Source: Symbiodinium natans (Eukaryota; Sar; Dinophyceae; Suessiales; Symbiodiniaceae). Taken from it: DNA of 49,720 nt. Of the stretch, positions 20,469 through 30,027 are shown in pieces. The notes beneath the pieces are model-generated. The model did no database searches. It was not told where the DNA came from and worked only from the letters and a program-made list of their open reading frames with translations. Every line of letters starts with the position of its first letter. The stretch's first letter is position 1. The stretch lies in contig CAJNDS010000431.1 of the NCBI GenBank assembly GCA_905221605.1, positions 92,501 through 142,220 on the forward strand. The letters run 5' to 3'. Both the position numbers and the translations under genes were made by a program.

Positions 20469-23400
20469 AGAGATGGAGACAGATAGAGAAGCAAAGAGAC
20501 TGAGACAACAATTAGGCAGAAGAGGAAGAAGGAAGACGGTGGAAGAGCGACAGATAGGGGAACAGGGTGAAGGAAACAGACAACGAAGAAGAGGAAGAAG
20601 GAAGCGATGGTGAAAAGAGGGCCGCTTGGAGAACAAAAAGGGGTCAGGGAAGATCAAGAAGGAAAGAGAAGAGGTAAAGCAGGACACTTGTTTTTGTTAT
20701 CCACTGTTCCTTTTCCTCACCCCTTACACTTATGTCCCGAGCATCGCTCACGCCTTTCTTCCACGGTCTTTGTCCTTCATTTCTCCTCTCTATCTCTCTA
20801 TCCTCCCTCTAGCTCTCCTTCCTTTCTTCTCCATGTTCGTTCTCCTCCTTGACCCCGCTCTCGCTTTTCTCGTGTCCAGCCCATGGGCCTTTCCTCTTCT
20901 GTCCCTTTTGCCAATAAGTAGGGGGGATAGAAAAGGCAAGCTTAAGCAAGGAGAATGAAGGGCGTGATAAGATGGCGGACTATGATCTGTCTCTTTCTGC
21001 GAGGAAAGGAAGAGGTGAGGGGAGGGGAGGAGAGGCAATGTCTCATGTCGAGCTGGGAGGGAGGGTTGGATGCCACTGGAAGCTCTAGCCTCTAAAGGCC
21101 CCTACATTTGGGAGGTTTTGGGGAGCCCCTGCCAACTCCCGAGGCCCCTGAGATACAGCAACTTTGGGATGGGATAGGGCATCTCCCGCTTCCTCTTCTG
21201 AGGCATTTTTCCTCATCTCTTCCTTGTTCCGTCCTTTCTCACTCGATTTCGCCCCCCCTCTCTCTGTGTTCCGCCTTCGCCCCTGCCCCTTCCCTCGCCT
21301 TGTTCCATGCCCTGCCCTTCCCTCCTTTCCACATCCTTCTCAAACGAGAAAGCAAGAGAACGATGAGAAGGAGAGGTGAGAGGGACGAAGAAGGTAAGGA
21401 AATGAAGTTTTTGCCCTGCCCTCTCCGTCACTTTTCTCATCCGCTTTCACCCCTTCCCTCTCATCACTCCATGCTCTACGCTAAGAGAAGAATAGGAGAG
21501 GAAGAGGAGAATAAGCAATGAACAGAAGACGCCGAGAGAGATGGAGACAGATAGAGAAGCAAAGAGACTGAGACAACAATTAGGCAGAAGAGGAAGAAGG
21601 AAGACGGTGGAAGAGCGACAGATAGGGGAACAGGGTGAAGGAAACAGACAACGAAGAAGAGGAAGAAGGAAGCGATGGTGAAAAGAGGGCCGCTTGGAGA
21701 ACAAAAAGGGATCAGGGAAGATCAAGAAGGAAAGAGAAGAGGTAAAGCAGGGCACTTGTTTTTGTTATCCACTGTTCCTTTTCCTCACCCCTTACACTTA
21801 TGTCCCGAGCATCGCTCACGCCTTTCTTCCACGGTCTTTGTCCTTCATTTCTCCTCTCTATCTCTCTATCCTCCCTCTAGCTCTCCTTCCTTTCTTCTCC
21901 ATGTTCGTTCTCCTCCTTGACCCCGCTCTCGCTTTTCTCGTGTCCAGCCCATGGGCCTTTCCTCTTCTGTCCCTTTTGCCAATAAGTAGGGGGGATAGAA
22001 AAGGCAAGCTTAAGCAAGGAGAATGAAGGGCGTGATAAGATGGCGGACTATGATCTGTCTCTTTCTGCGAGGAAAGGAAGAGGTGAGGGGAGGGGAGGAG
22101 AGGCAATGTCTCATGTCGAGCTGGGAGGGAGGGTTGGATGCCACTGGAAGCTCTAGCCTCTAAAGGCCCCTACATTTGGGAGGTTTTGGGGAGCCCCTGC
22201 CAACTCCCGAGGCCCCTGAGATACAGCAACTTTGGGATGGGATAGGGCATCTCCCGCTTCCTCTTCTGAGGCATTTTTCCTCATCTCTTCCTTGTTCCGT
22301 CCTTTCTCACTCGATTTCGCCCCCCCTCTCTCTGTGTTCCGCCTTCGCCCCTGCCCCTTCCCTCGCCTTGTTCCATGCCCTGCCCTTCCCTCCTTTCCAC
22401 ATCCTTCTCAAACGAGAAAGCAAGAGAACGATGAGAAGGAGAGGTGAGAGGGACGAAGAAGGTAAGGAAATGAAGTTTTTGCCCTGCCCTCTCCGTCACT
22501 TTTCTCATCCGCTTTCACCCCTTCCCTCTCATCACTCCATGCTCTACGCTAAGAGAAGAATAGGAGAGGAAGAGGAGAATAAGCAATGAACAGAAGACGC
22601 CGAGAGAGATGGAGACAGATAGAGAAGCAAAGAGACTGAGACAACAATTAGGCAGAAGAGGAAGAAGGAAGACGGTGGAAGAGCGACAGATAGGGGAACA
22701 GGGTGAAGGAAACAGACAACGAAGAAGAGGAAGAAGGAAGCGATGGTGAAAAGAGGGCCGCTTGGAGAACAAAAAGGGGTCAGGGAAGATCAAGAAGGAA
22801 AGAGAAGAGGTAAAGCAGGACACTTGTTTTTGTTATCCACTGTTCCTTTTCCTCACCCCTTACACTTATGTCCCGAGCATCGCTCACGCCTTTCTTCCAC
22901 GGTCTTTGTCCTTCATTTCTCCTCTCTATCTCTCTATCCTCCCTCTCGCTCTCCTTCCTTTCTTCTCCATGTTCGTTCTCCTCCTTGACCCCGCTCTCGC
23001 TTTTCTCGTGTCCAGCCCATGGGCCTTTCCTCTTCTGTCCCTTTTGCCAATAAGTAGGGGGGATAGAAAAGGCAAGCTTAAGCAAGGAGAATGAAGGGCG
23101 TGATAAGACGGCGGACTATGATCTGTCTCTTTCTGCGAGGAAAGGAAGAGGTGAGGGGAGGGGAGGAGAGGCAATGTCTCATGTCGAGCTGGGAGGGAGG
23201 GTTGGATGCCACTGGAAGCTCTAGCCTCTAAAGGCCCCTACATTTGGGAGGTTTTGGGGAGCCCCTGCCAACTCCCGAGGCCCCTGAGATACAGCAACTT
23301 TGGGATGGGATAGGGCATCTCCCGCTTCCTCTTCTGAGGCATTTTTCCTCATCTCTTCCTTGTTCCGTCCTTTCTCACTCGATTTCGCCCCCCCTCTCTC

Positions 23401-23641
23401 TGTGTTCCGCCTTCGCCCCTGCCCCTTCCCTCGCCTTGTTCCATGCCCTGCCCTTCCCTCCTTTCCACATCCTTCTCAAACGAGAAAGCAAGAGAACGAT
23501 GAGAAGGAGAGGTGAGAGGGACGAAGAAGGTAAGGAAATGAAGTTTTTGCCCTGCCCTCTCCGTCACTTTTCTCATCCGCTTTCACCCCTTCCCTCTCAT
23601 CACTCCATGCTCTTCGCTAAGAGAAGAATAGGAGAGGAAGA
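20469..23641. repeat. Three tandem copies of a 1068-bp unit
   Basis: Phase marks repeat at exactly 1068 bp (for example 20607, 21675, 22743 and 21108, 22176, 23244). Copies start at about 20469, 21537 and 22605, and similarity stops near 23641. They differ by only a few substitutions that I can see (GGGGTCAGG versus GGGATCAGG, TCTAGCTC versus TCTCGCTC, TGCTCTACGC versus TGCTCTTCGC, GATAAGATGG versus GATAAGACGG). The unit is purine-rich in one half and pyrimidine-rich in the other. ORFs within it recur only because the DNA recurs. Confidence 0.95.
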
Positions 23642-23822
23642 GAGGAGTGGGAGGAAGAAGATAGGCAGAGGAAAAAGGGACTTCTTCCCTTTCATTTAGC
23701 TTTGGCTTACATTACTTCGGTGTCCCAAACACGAAAGTACAGATGGGTCTTTGGGAGGGGGGCTTGAAAATGCCACAGAAAACTTTAGCAGAGCATATGA
23801 AATACTGAACTAGCCGAGTAAG
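23642..23822. other. Spacer without gene
   Basis: Purine-rich edge of the array followed by unique DNA. Nothing recognised. Confidence 0.5.
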
Positions 23823-24355
23823 CGCTCCAGCTGCTGAATCGGCCCTGGGTTTGAAGATTAAGGATTGACGATGCCGGGGAACTCTCCCCGAGCATCTTCA
23901 CTCCTGATCCTTCGGCCTCAAGTCCGATTGAGCACTCCACCTGCTTAATCGGCCCTGGGTTTGAAGATTGAAGATGCCCGGGAACTCTCCCCGGAGCACC
24001 TTCAATCCTAGATTCTCAGCCCTGGGCCGATTAGGCAGATGAAGTGCTTAATCGGCAGGGGTCTGGGGTTGAAGATACTCCGGGGAGAGTTCCCCGGCAT
24101 ATTCAATCTTCAATCTTCCATACAAGGGCCGATTAAGCAGCAGGTGGAGTGCTTAATCGGCCCTGTGTTTGAAGATTGAAGATTGAAGATGCCCGGGAAC
24201 TCTCCCCGGAGCATCTTCAATCCTAAACTTTTAACCCTGGGCCGATTAGGCAGATGAAGTGCTTAATCGGCATGGGTCTGGGATTGAAGATGCTCCGGGG
24301 AGAATTCCCCGGCGTCTTCAATCTTCAATCGTCAAACCCAGGGCCGATTAAGCAC
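23823..24355. repeat. Cluster of GC-rich hairpins
   Basis: Stems of the form GAAGATGC-CCGGGAACTCTCCCCGG-AGCATCTTC recur five times (about 23868, 23965, 24053, 24178, 24283). They are interleaved with GCTTAATCGGCC and its complement GGCCGATTAAGC. Several copies are inverted relative to their neighbours. No coding capacity. Confidence 0.85.
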
Positions 24356-24896
24356 TGTCTTGGCCCCCCCCTGCACAAAACATATTATCTCTACTTTGTT
24401 GTCCAGAAGCAGATGTTGGCGCGTGAGGCCTTTTCACACCTGAAAACATCTCTCAGTCAGCAAAACGCAAAGAGAAAGTACGTAGAGTAGGTGCCCACAT
24501 CAAGTGTGTGTATAGGAAAAATGTATGGCATATCAAATACCGATAGCGGAGAACGAACCATGAGACTAAGAAGTATTCGAGCGCACAGGGTAATGCGCAA
24601 AATCGTTTACTGTAAGCCCCAGGGACACGAGAATACTGTGAGCAAATATCCTTTCGCGATTTCCTGAGACCTTCCAACAGGCTGCAAGTAATTGCTCGCA
24701 AGTATCTTGCTTTTCATTCTCAATGTTTCCCACAGGTCTCCCATCATGGTTATCATTTGTCAAGGATAATGCTTATTTTCGATTCCAATTATCCGCAAGA
24801 CTCACAGGCGCATAAGGTCTGACGTAATACTCGTCCAAAGCAACAGGGTATCACACCCTGACTACAAAAAGTATACGAAGCCTTGGTTTATGTTGC
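24356..24896. other. Unique sequence, no gene
   Basis: Balanced composition. The small frames at 24254-24490 and 24453-24763 carry no motif. Confidence 0.45.
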
Positions 24897-25200
24897 GCGT
24901 CTCGTAGGAAGAAATGACATAGCATGCTACGGGAACTGTGCTGTTAAGCCTTTATATAGTGAGGGTTTAGTGGTTTAGACGGGGAAGGCCAGAAAGTTTT
25001 TTCAGATGCCTCGCTGTTTGATTTTTTGTCACCGTGTTTTAGGCGGTTGTACGTCTCGTAGGAAGAAATGGTTTCTGATATAGCATGCTACGGGAACTGT
25101 GCTGTTATATCTCAATGTACCGAGGGTTTAGGGTGGTTTAGAGTTGAAGGGGTAGGCCAGAAGGTTTTGTTTAGCTACTTTGCTGTTAGATTTTTGTTTT
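24897..25200. repeat. Imperfect direct duplication of about 154 bp
   Basis: CGTCTCGTAGGAAGAAATG then TAGCATGCTACGGGAACTG occurs from about 24898 and again from about 25052. Both are followed by GAGGGTTTAG, GGTTTAGA and a GGCCAGAA motif, with small indels between copies. Confidence 0.8.
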
Positions 25201-25237
25201 CATTCTTTTCACCTTTTCACCCTTATCTTATCTTCAT

Positions 25238-25273
<36 letters not shown>

Positions 25274-25373
25274 CCTCTCACCCTCCCTCCCTCTCTACTT
25301 CCGCAAATTCCCTTTTGCCAGGGAAAGAAAGACAGAAAGAAAGACAGAAAGTAAGAGAGAAAGTAAGAAAGAA

Positions 25374-25449
<76 letters not shown>
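25238..25449. repeat. (TC)n and (GA)n microsatellites at the 5' edge of element 2
   Basis: (TC)n at 25238-25270, GAAA/GACAGAAA repeats at 25322-25375, then a nearly pure (GA)n of about 36 units at 25377-25449. The (GA)n ends exactly where the spliced-leader sequence begins. Confidence 0.92.
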
Positions 25450-25453
<4 letters not shown>

Positions 25454-25471
25454 TAGCCATTTTGGCTCAAG
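25450..25471 (+). other. Dinoflagellate spliced-leader (DinoSL) sequence
   Basis: Positions 25450-25471 match the 22-nt dinoflagellate leader (D-CCGTAG ... GGCTCAAG, here D is A) at every position. In dinoflagellates this leader is trans-spliced to the 5' end of nuclear mRNAs. Found in genomic DNA directly joined to a gene, it marks DNA copied back from a mature trans-spliced mRNA. About 12 bp downstream, GTAGCCTTTGCT (from 25485) loosely resembles the core of the leader and could be an older relic, but this is weak. Confidence 0.93.
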
Positions 25472-25619
25472 GAAAGCAAAAAAGTAGCCTTTGCTGTGGG
25501 GGTAGTCCGAGCCCCGGCCAGCACCGGCGTGCCATTGTCCTCTTCGTCGAGTTTGAAAAACTACGCGTCTACCACGAGGGGGCCGTCTCCTACGTGCACG
25601 GTGTCTTCGGACCTCAAGG

Positions 25620-26672
25620 GTGACCGCTGCTGTCCTGGGGGCGCGGCTGCTTGGCTTCGTGGTGCGGCGTGGGCTCCGTCGACACCATGAACGTGGAGAC
25701 GGAGGCCTTGGGCGGCCTGTTTCCAGCCCCTCGGCGGGGCAGAAACGCAAAGGGGGCGAGGCCATTGCGCTGGATGACGACACCCCGACGGGAGCGTCTC
25801 AGGCCGAAACTGAGGCTTTCTCCACCCCCCCCGGCGAAATCGCCGGCCCGGGGCTCAGCATCGCAGACGTCAAGACAGCGCTGCGAGTGGAGGTGCAGGG
25901 CTTCCTGGGTGAGCTCCGTGGAGTCATGGGGGGCATGGAAAAGCGCATCACAGACAGCATGGAGACCAAGATGACCGAGATGCACACCAGGCTCGATGCG
26001 GTCCAGGAGCACACTAAGAAACAGGGGGATGGACTTGCTCGACTGGAGGCGCGAGTGGCTCTACTCGAAAGTGGGGGGCCTTCCTCTACGACCGCGACAG
26101 GTTCGGCAAGCACTGCGGGGTCCGCTACAAGAAGGCGCGCCATCGTCCTGGGGGGCTACGACCGCGACACCCCCCGTGATGAACTGTTGGCACAGCTCAC
26201 TGCACAAGTCGCCAAGCTGCAGTTGGACTTTGACCCCCTCACCATGTTCGCGACGGGGATCAGACGGGGCACGGCCATAGTGCCGCTTCAGCCCAAAGAG
26301 GGGGAGGATGAGCGGGAGACCAACGAGCGCTTCGCGAAGGTGTTAAAGCAGATCCGGGAGGCCAACGTGCAGGTGGGGACCAGGGATGACGGCAATCCTC
26401 GAAGGCTCTGGGGGGCGGCCTATGCAGGCAAAGTCAAGCGGCTCGTGCTGACGCTGGACAAGGAAGCCAAGGTCGAGTGCGAGTGGTCGTCGGGGACCGT
26501 CTGGTTGTGGGGAGCCAGGATTGCTTCGGCGACGACGGCGGGGCCACTTGCCAGGGAGACGCACAGCACCAAGCACGGCTGGCTGGACATGCAAAAGATC
26601 GCAGAAAAGCTCGACAAGCAGAAGAGTGACATCGAGGCCCCCTGGGGGGACCTCGAGGCCCAGCTTCGCTGA
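25620..26672 (+). CDS. ORF1 of element 2: coiled-coil RNA-binding-like protein
   Basis: 350 codons are open from 25620. A better start may be the ATG at 25687 in the neighbouring frame (MNVETEALGGLFPA), with a frame change near 25735, because the first 35 codons of this frame look unlike protein. Residues 80-152 are helical with heptads (VKTALRVEVQGFLGEL, MHTRLDAVQEHTKK), a likely coiled coil. After a Ser/Thr/Gly/Ala linker, residues 172-290 look like a small alpha/beta RNA-binding fold (RRRAIVLGGY, PRDELLAQL, RGTAIVPLQP). LINE ORF1 proteins commonly pair a coiled coil with an RRM-like domain and coat the element RNA. It ends at a TGA (26670-26672) that is in frame with the endonuclease ORF that follows. 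Confidence 0.75.
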   Translation: MTAAVLGARLLGFVVRRGLRRHHERGDGGLGRPVSSPSAGQKRKGGEAIALDDDTPTGASQAETEAFSTPPGEIAGPGLSIADVKTALRVEVQGFLGELRGVMGGMEKRITDSMETKMTEMHTRLDAVQEHTKKQGDGLARLEARVALLESGGPSSTTATGSASTAGSATRRRAIVLGGYDRDTPRDELLAQLTAQVAKLQLDFDPLTMFATGIRRGTAIVPLQPKEGEDERETNERFAKVLKQIREANVQVGTRDDGNPRRLWGAAYAGKVKRLVLTLDKEAKVECEWSSGTVWLWGARIASATTAGPLARETHSTKHGWLDMQKIAEKLDKQKSDIEAPWGDLEAQLR

Positions 26673-26687
26673 TCCACGCCGAGTGAG

Positions 26688-27480
26688 TTTCACCACTGCT
26701 TCAGAACGTGGAACGTGGGAGGCTTGGACGCTGAAGGCGACCTCGTCGACTACCTCATGGCCACTTCTGAGGGGGACCGCCTGGAATTCGTTTTCTTGCA
26801 AGAGATACCGCAACCAAAACAGGGGGAAATCCCCGCTGCACAAACAACGGCGAGTAAGAAGGGGCCGCGGCCTTCGGGCAAGCACATCCCCCTCTTGGGG
26901 GAGGAGTGCTGCCAAGCCCAGACCCTGCAGGACCATTTTCTCAAGCTTGGACACACGCAGATTGGAGGAGCACGGGCATTCTTCTTCGGCGACGAAATCT
27001 TCAAGGTTCACACACGGTGTTGGCATGTGGGGGGACTCTGGGACTCACTTGGGCCAAAGTGCGCACGACGTCGTTGGGCGTGGTGGGGCTCATGTCGTGC
27101 CACCTACCTCATTGGACCACATTGCAGCAAGCTGGAGAACTACTACGCAACTGGTATGACTCGACCAAGCCTCTGCACGGTCTTTCTCGACTCGTATGTG
27201 GAGGTGACCTCAACGAAACATTGACACTGGGGGATGGAGGGGGGGCCTTTGGGGGGGCCACCGCAAGAGGAGAAGTGGTGGCTGCCTTCTTCCAGGAGCT
27301 TGGACTGGTTTCGGCGGAGTCTAGCTGGGCTACGCCAACCTACCACCCCTACACAACGACCAGATGAGACCACGTCGATTGGACTATATCTTTGCCAAAG
27401 GCCTGTGCATGCTCGAGGCTGGCGTGCTGGAGGAGTCCAGGCATGAGATGTCCTCCGACCACGATGCAGTAGAGCTTCAA
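26688..27480 (+). pseudogene. ORF2 of element 2: endonuclease domain
   Basis: EEP endonuclease motifs appear in order: FRTWNVGGL (26700), FVFLQEIPQ (about 26790, catalytic Glu intact), CGGDLNETL (about 27200), RRLDYIFAKG (about 27370) and SSDHDAVEL (about 27450). They are split over three frames, with breaks near the G run at 27029-27034 and near 27360. The N-terminal motif follows the ORF1 stop codon in the same frame with no intervening stop and no ATG before FRTWNVGGL. ORF2 must therefore start by readthrough, by re-initiation at a non-ATG codon, or after correction of the stop. A LINE endonuclease nicks the target site. Given the (GA)n flanks, it is the likely determinant of target choice (inference). 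Confidence 0.8.
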
Positions 27481-28514
27481 GTGGTGCAGCTGCCGCAAAC
27501 TCGTGACCCCCGACCCTGTAAGCTGAGGAAAGGGGTGCCAGTGATGCCTGACAAAGCAGCAGCGCAGCTCCGTGCAACGGCCCCGCCTTCCACGGGGGAA
27601 GGACTGCTGGTGGAGTCGGTCGCCAACCTTTCGCAGAGACTCATCGTGCCCAAAGAGTCTACGCGTTTCAGGGAAAGCGCGCACCTGGGAAGGCTGCGGC
27701 AAGCGGCCAAACGAGCAGAAGGGGCAGCCTCGCGGGCGCTGTGGAAGGAGGTTCACTCTGTGCGGAAGAGTGAAAAACGTAAGTGGCTCAAGAGCCTCAC
27801 GTTTTGGGCCACTAGAGGCAGCTGGGGGGCCTGGAAGAAGCTTTTCGGATCGGGGCCCCGCAAGCTGTGGGAACCCCGCCTGGCCCAGCGCTACGACAAC
27901 TGGACCGACAACATGACGGAGTACCTGGAGGGGATCTTCTTCAGGGACAGTCTGGCCGAGAACGACGCTGCTCGAGATGAAGCGAGGCTCACCCTCGCGG
28001 TGATCCCGAGCCCTTTTTGCGGCTTCACCATGGAGGAAGTGCAAAGGGTCATGGCCAAATGGAAATCCGGCAGGGCAGCAGGCCCAGATGGCATCACCTA
28101 CGAAGCGCTGCGAATCATCATGAAGGACGAGGTGTGGGGGGGCTTTGTCCTGGAGGAGCTCAACGACTTCCTGAAACTGGGGTTCACGACAGTCCACGTT
28201 CATGATGGCAAAAAAGGCGGAGCCGACATGGTGGGGGGACCTACGACCCATCACCTTGTCCTCGGCCCTGCTGAAGCTTCTCAGCCAACTCACGCTGACT
28301 CGGGTGACACCGCTGCTGGGGACCACGCATGATCTACAGTGGGCGTCGCCCTCGAAGCAGCCCCTGGAACTGGCAATCAGCCTGGGGCGCATGCTCAGGG
28401 TGTGCGAAGAATGGAAACAGGAGACCTTCTTGGTCAAGATCGATATAAGGCCTTTGACAGCATCCGCATTCCGAGACTCCTGGCTTTCATAGCACGAAAG
28501 CTTGCTAGATCGAG
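27481..28514 (+). pseudogene. ORF2 of element 2: linker and RT fingers/motif A
   Basis: A basic, Trp-containing linker (RKSEKRKWLKSLTFWATRGS) leads to RT signatures: FTMEEVQRVMAKWKSGRAAG then PDGITYEAL (about 28020-28110, the RT-0/1 hallmark), DLRPITLSSALLKLLSQ (about 28235) and motif A, seen as FLVKIDI in one frame and YKAFDSI in the next (about 28433-28465). Frame breaks fall near 28195, 28447 and 28510. Each break is a small shift and the motifs continue on both sides, so the protein is legible but not translatable as assembled. Confidence 0.78.
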
Positions 28515-29780
28515 ATGGTGTGCCACCTGGGGGTCCACGTGGAGTTTTTAGACCAACAGTTGCTGGTCAGACAAAGCAATGGAGTCAAACAGGGTGCCCC
28601 TGAGTCGCCAGTGCTATTCGCAGCACTCATCGCCGAGCTGGCAAATGAAGTGGCGGAAGAGTTCAACATGGCCAAGCCGCAGGAGGAGCCAGGGTGGGAG
28701 ATGCCTTTCAACCTGGCCACTTTCGCGGCGGACGACATGTACCTCTGGCATTTCTGCCTGAGTCGACTGCAAGCCCTGCTCGCAGCGGTGGAGCGCAAGG
28801 CGGCGGACAACGGACTGGATTTCCAGGGGGACAAGACCCAGGTGCTGACCAGCGTGGAAGGCGACAAGCGCACCCTCGTCATCGGGGGCAAGACGGTCTC
28901 CCTCCTGAAGCCGGGGACACTGATTCGTGTTCTGGGCACTCAACAGGGCTTCCGAAGGGGGCCCTCGGACATTGCTGCGGAGGTCAACGCCAAGATGCGC
29001 CAAGTCTTTTGGGCCCACAAAGCTGTGTTCGCAGGGAAGATGCCGCTCACCTGTAAGTGGGAAAGTTTCAATGCTGTTGTGAGGGGGGCCGCTTTATGGC
29101 AAGCGGCGGCGTTGCCGCCGGGTCGCAACCTCTTGGCGGCCTTGAACACACAGCAACTCCGCCTAGTGCGGGTGATGGCAGGCCTGAGGAGGAAGCAAGG
29201 GGAGCCCTTTGTGGAGTACGAGATGCGCAGCCTTCGAGTTTCACGCGCTCGGCTTCACCTCCACCAACAGGAACGCTTTTCCACCTTCGTTCTACGGCAG
29301 GTTTGGAGGCTGTACGGCCACGTGGCCAGACAGAACAGCCGGGCCAAACAACTCCTCAGGTGGAGGGGGCCGTGTTGGTGGAAGGCGGAGCAACAAAAGA
29401 GAGGGGGCCGCCGACACCCGGGCCGCTTTAATGCGGGCAGGGAGGTCCAGAATGACATCAACGCCTTCCTGGAAGTCGACGACTGGATGGAGGCTGCCCA
29501 AGACCGCAAAGCGTGGAAGCTCAGGGAGAGAGCTTGGGTGAAGTCCCAAGATCTCCCGTGGGCCTCCAACGCACAGGCGGCCCTTGAAGCTGAGCTGGGG
29601 GAGCGCGCTGACGAGCAGCTGTCCAAAAAACTGGCTCGGCAGCTCCAACTCCAGAACTTGGCCCCCAACAAGAAGAAGAGGAAGAAAGCAAAGCCGCGGA
29701 CAGGAGGTTCCCGGAAGTGCAAAAGACGGAGGACCGCGAAACCGACCGCCCTGATGCTGCAACCAGGGGGGGCACCGTGA
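28515..29780 (+). CDS. ORF2 of element 2: RT palm/thumb and C-terminus
   Basis: 421 codons. Motif B is SNGVKQGAPESPVLF (residues 21-35) and motif C is FAADDMYL (70-77). Both catalytic Asp residues are present, but the aromatic residue of the usual YADD is Ala. Motif D/E-like text follows (GLDFQGDKTQVL, IRVLGTQQGF). Downstream is RLYGHVARQ, a typical post-RT LINE motif, then a Trp-rich stretch and a strongly basic tail (NKKKRKKAKPRTGG, KCKRRRTAKP) that could bind nucleic acid or direct nuclear import. Ends at TGA 29778-29780. No RNase H or zinc finger is visible. Confidence 0.85.
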   Translation: MVCHLGVHVEFLDQQLLVRQSNGVKQGAPESPVLFAALIAELANEVAEEFNMAKPQEEPGWEMPFNLATFAADDMYLWHFCLSRLQALLAAVERKAADNGLDFQGDKTQVLTSVEGDKRTLVIGGKTVSLLKPGTLIRVLGTQQGFRRGPSDIAAEVNAKMRQVFWAHKAVFAGKMPLTCKWESFNAVVRGAALWQAAALPPGRNLLAALNTQQLRLVRVMAGLRRKQGEPFVEYEMRSLRVSRARLHLHQQERFSTFVLRQVWRLYGHVARQNSRAKQLLRWRGPCWWKAEQQKRGGRRHPGRFNAGREVQNDINAFLEVDDWMEAAQDRKAWKLRERAWVKSQDLPWASNAQAALEAELGERADEQLSKKLARQLQLQNLAPNKKKRKKAKPRTGGSRKCKRRRTAKPTALMLQPGGAP

Positions 29781-30027
29781 CGTGGGGGCCGTTGACTGCC
29801 TCCCCGTCCCACCTCGCCGTTTTTCACCTCGACAGCGGGGGTCTCCCAAGGAGCCCTCTTTGGTTAGCGGCAACGATCAGCGAATGACGCCTCGAGATGA
29901 GTCCGAAAGCCTAGGTCGTTGGAAAAACCCTTTCTGCTTCACCGCCATGCATGCCTCTGACTTTCGTTTCAGTCCATGGGGGACGCCACCGAGAACAGAG
30001 AGAGTGAGGGCAGTTGAAGTAGGTGCG

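Noticed and set aside
20607-23699. Sets of 70-150 aa ORFs repeated every 1068 bp
   Set aside because: They recur only because the DNA unit is tandemly repeated, occur on both strands, and are low-complexity. There is no sign of selection on protein.
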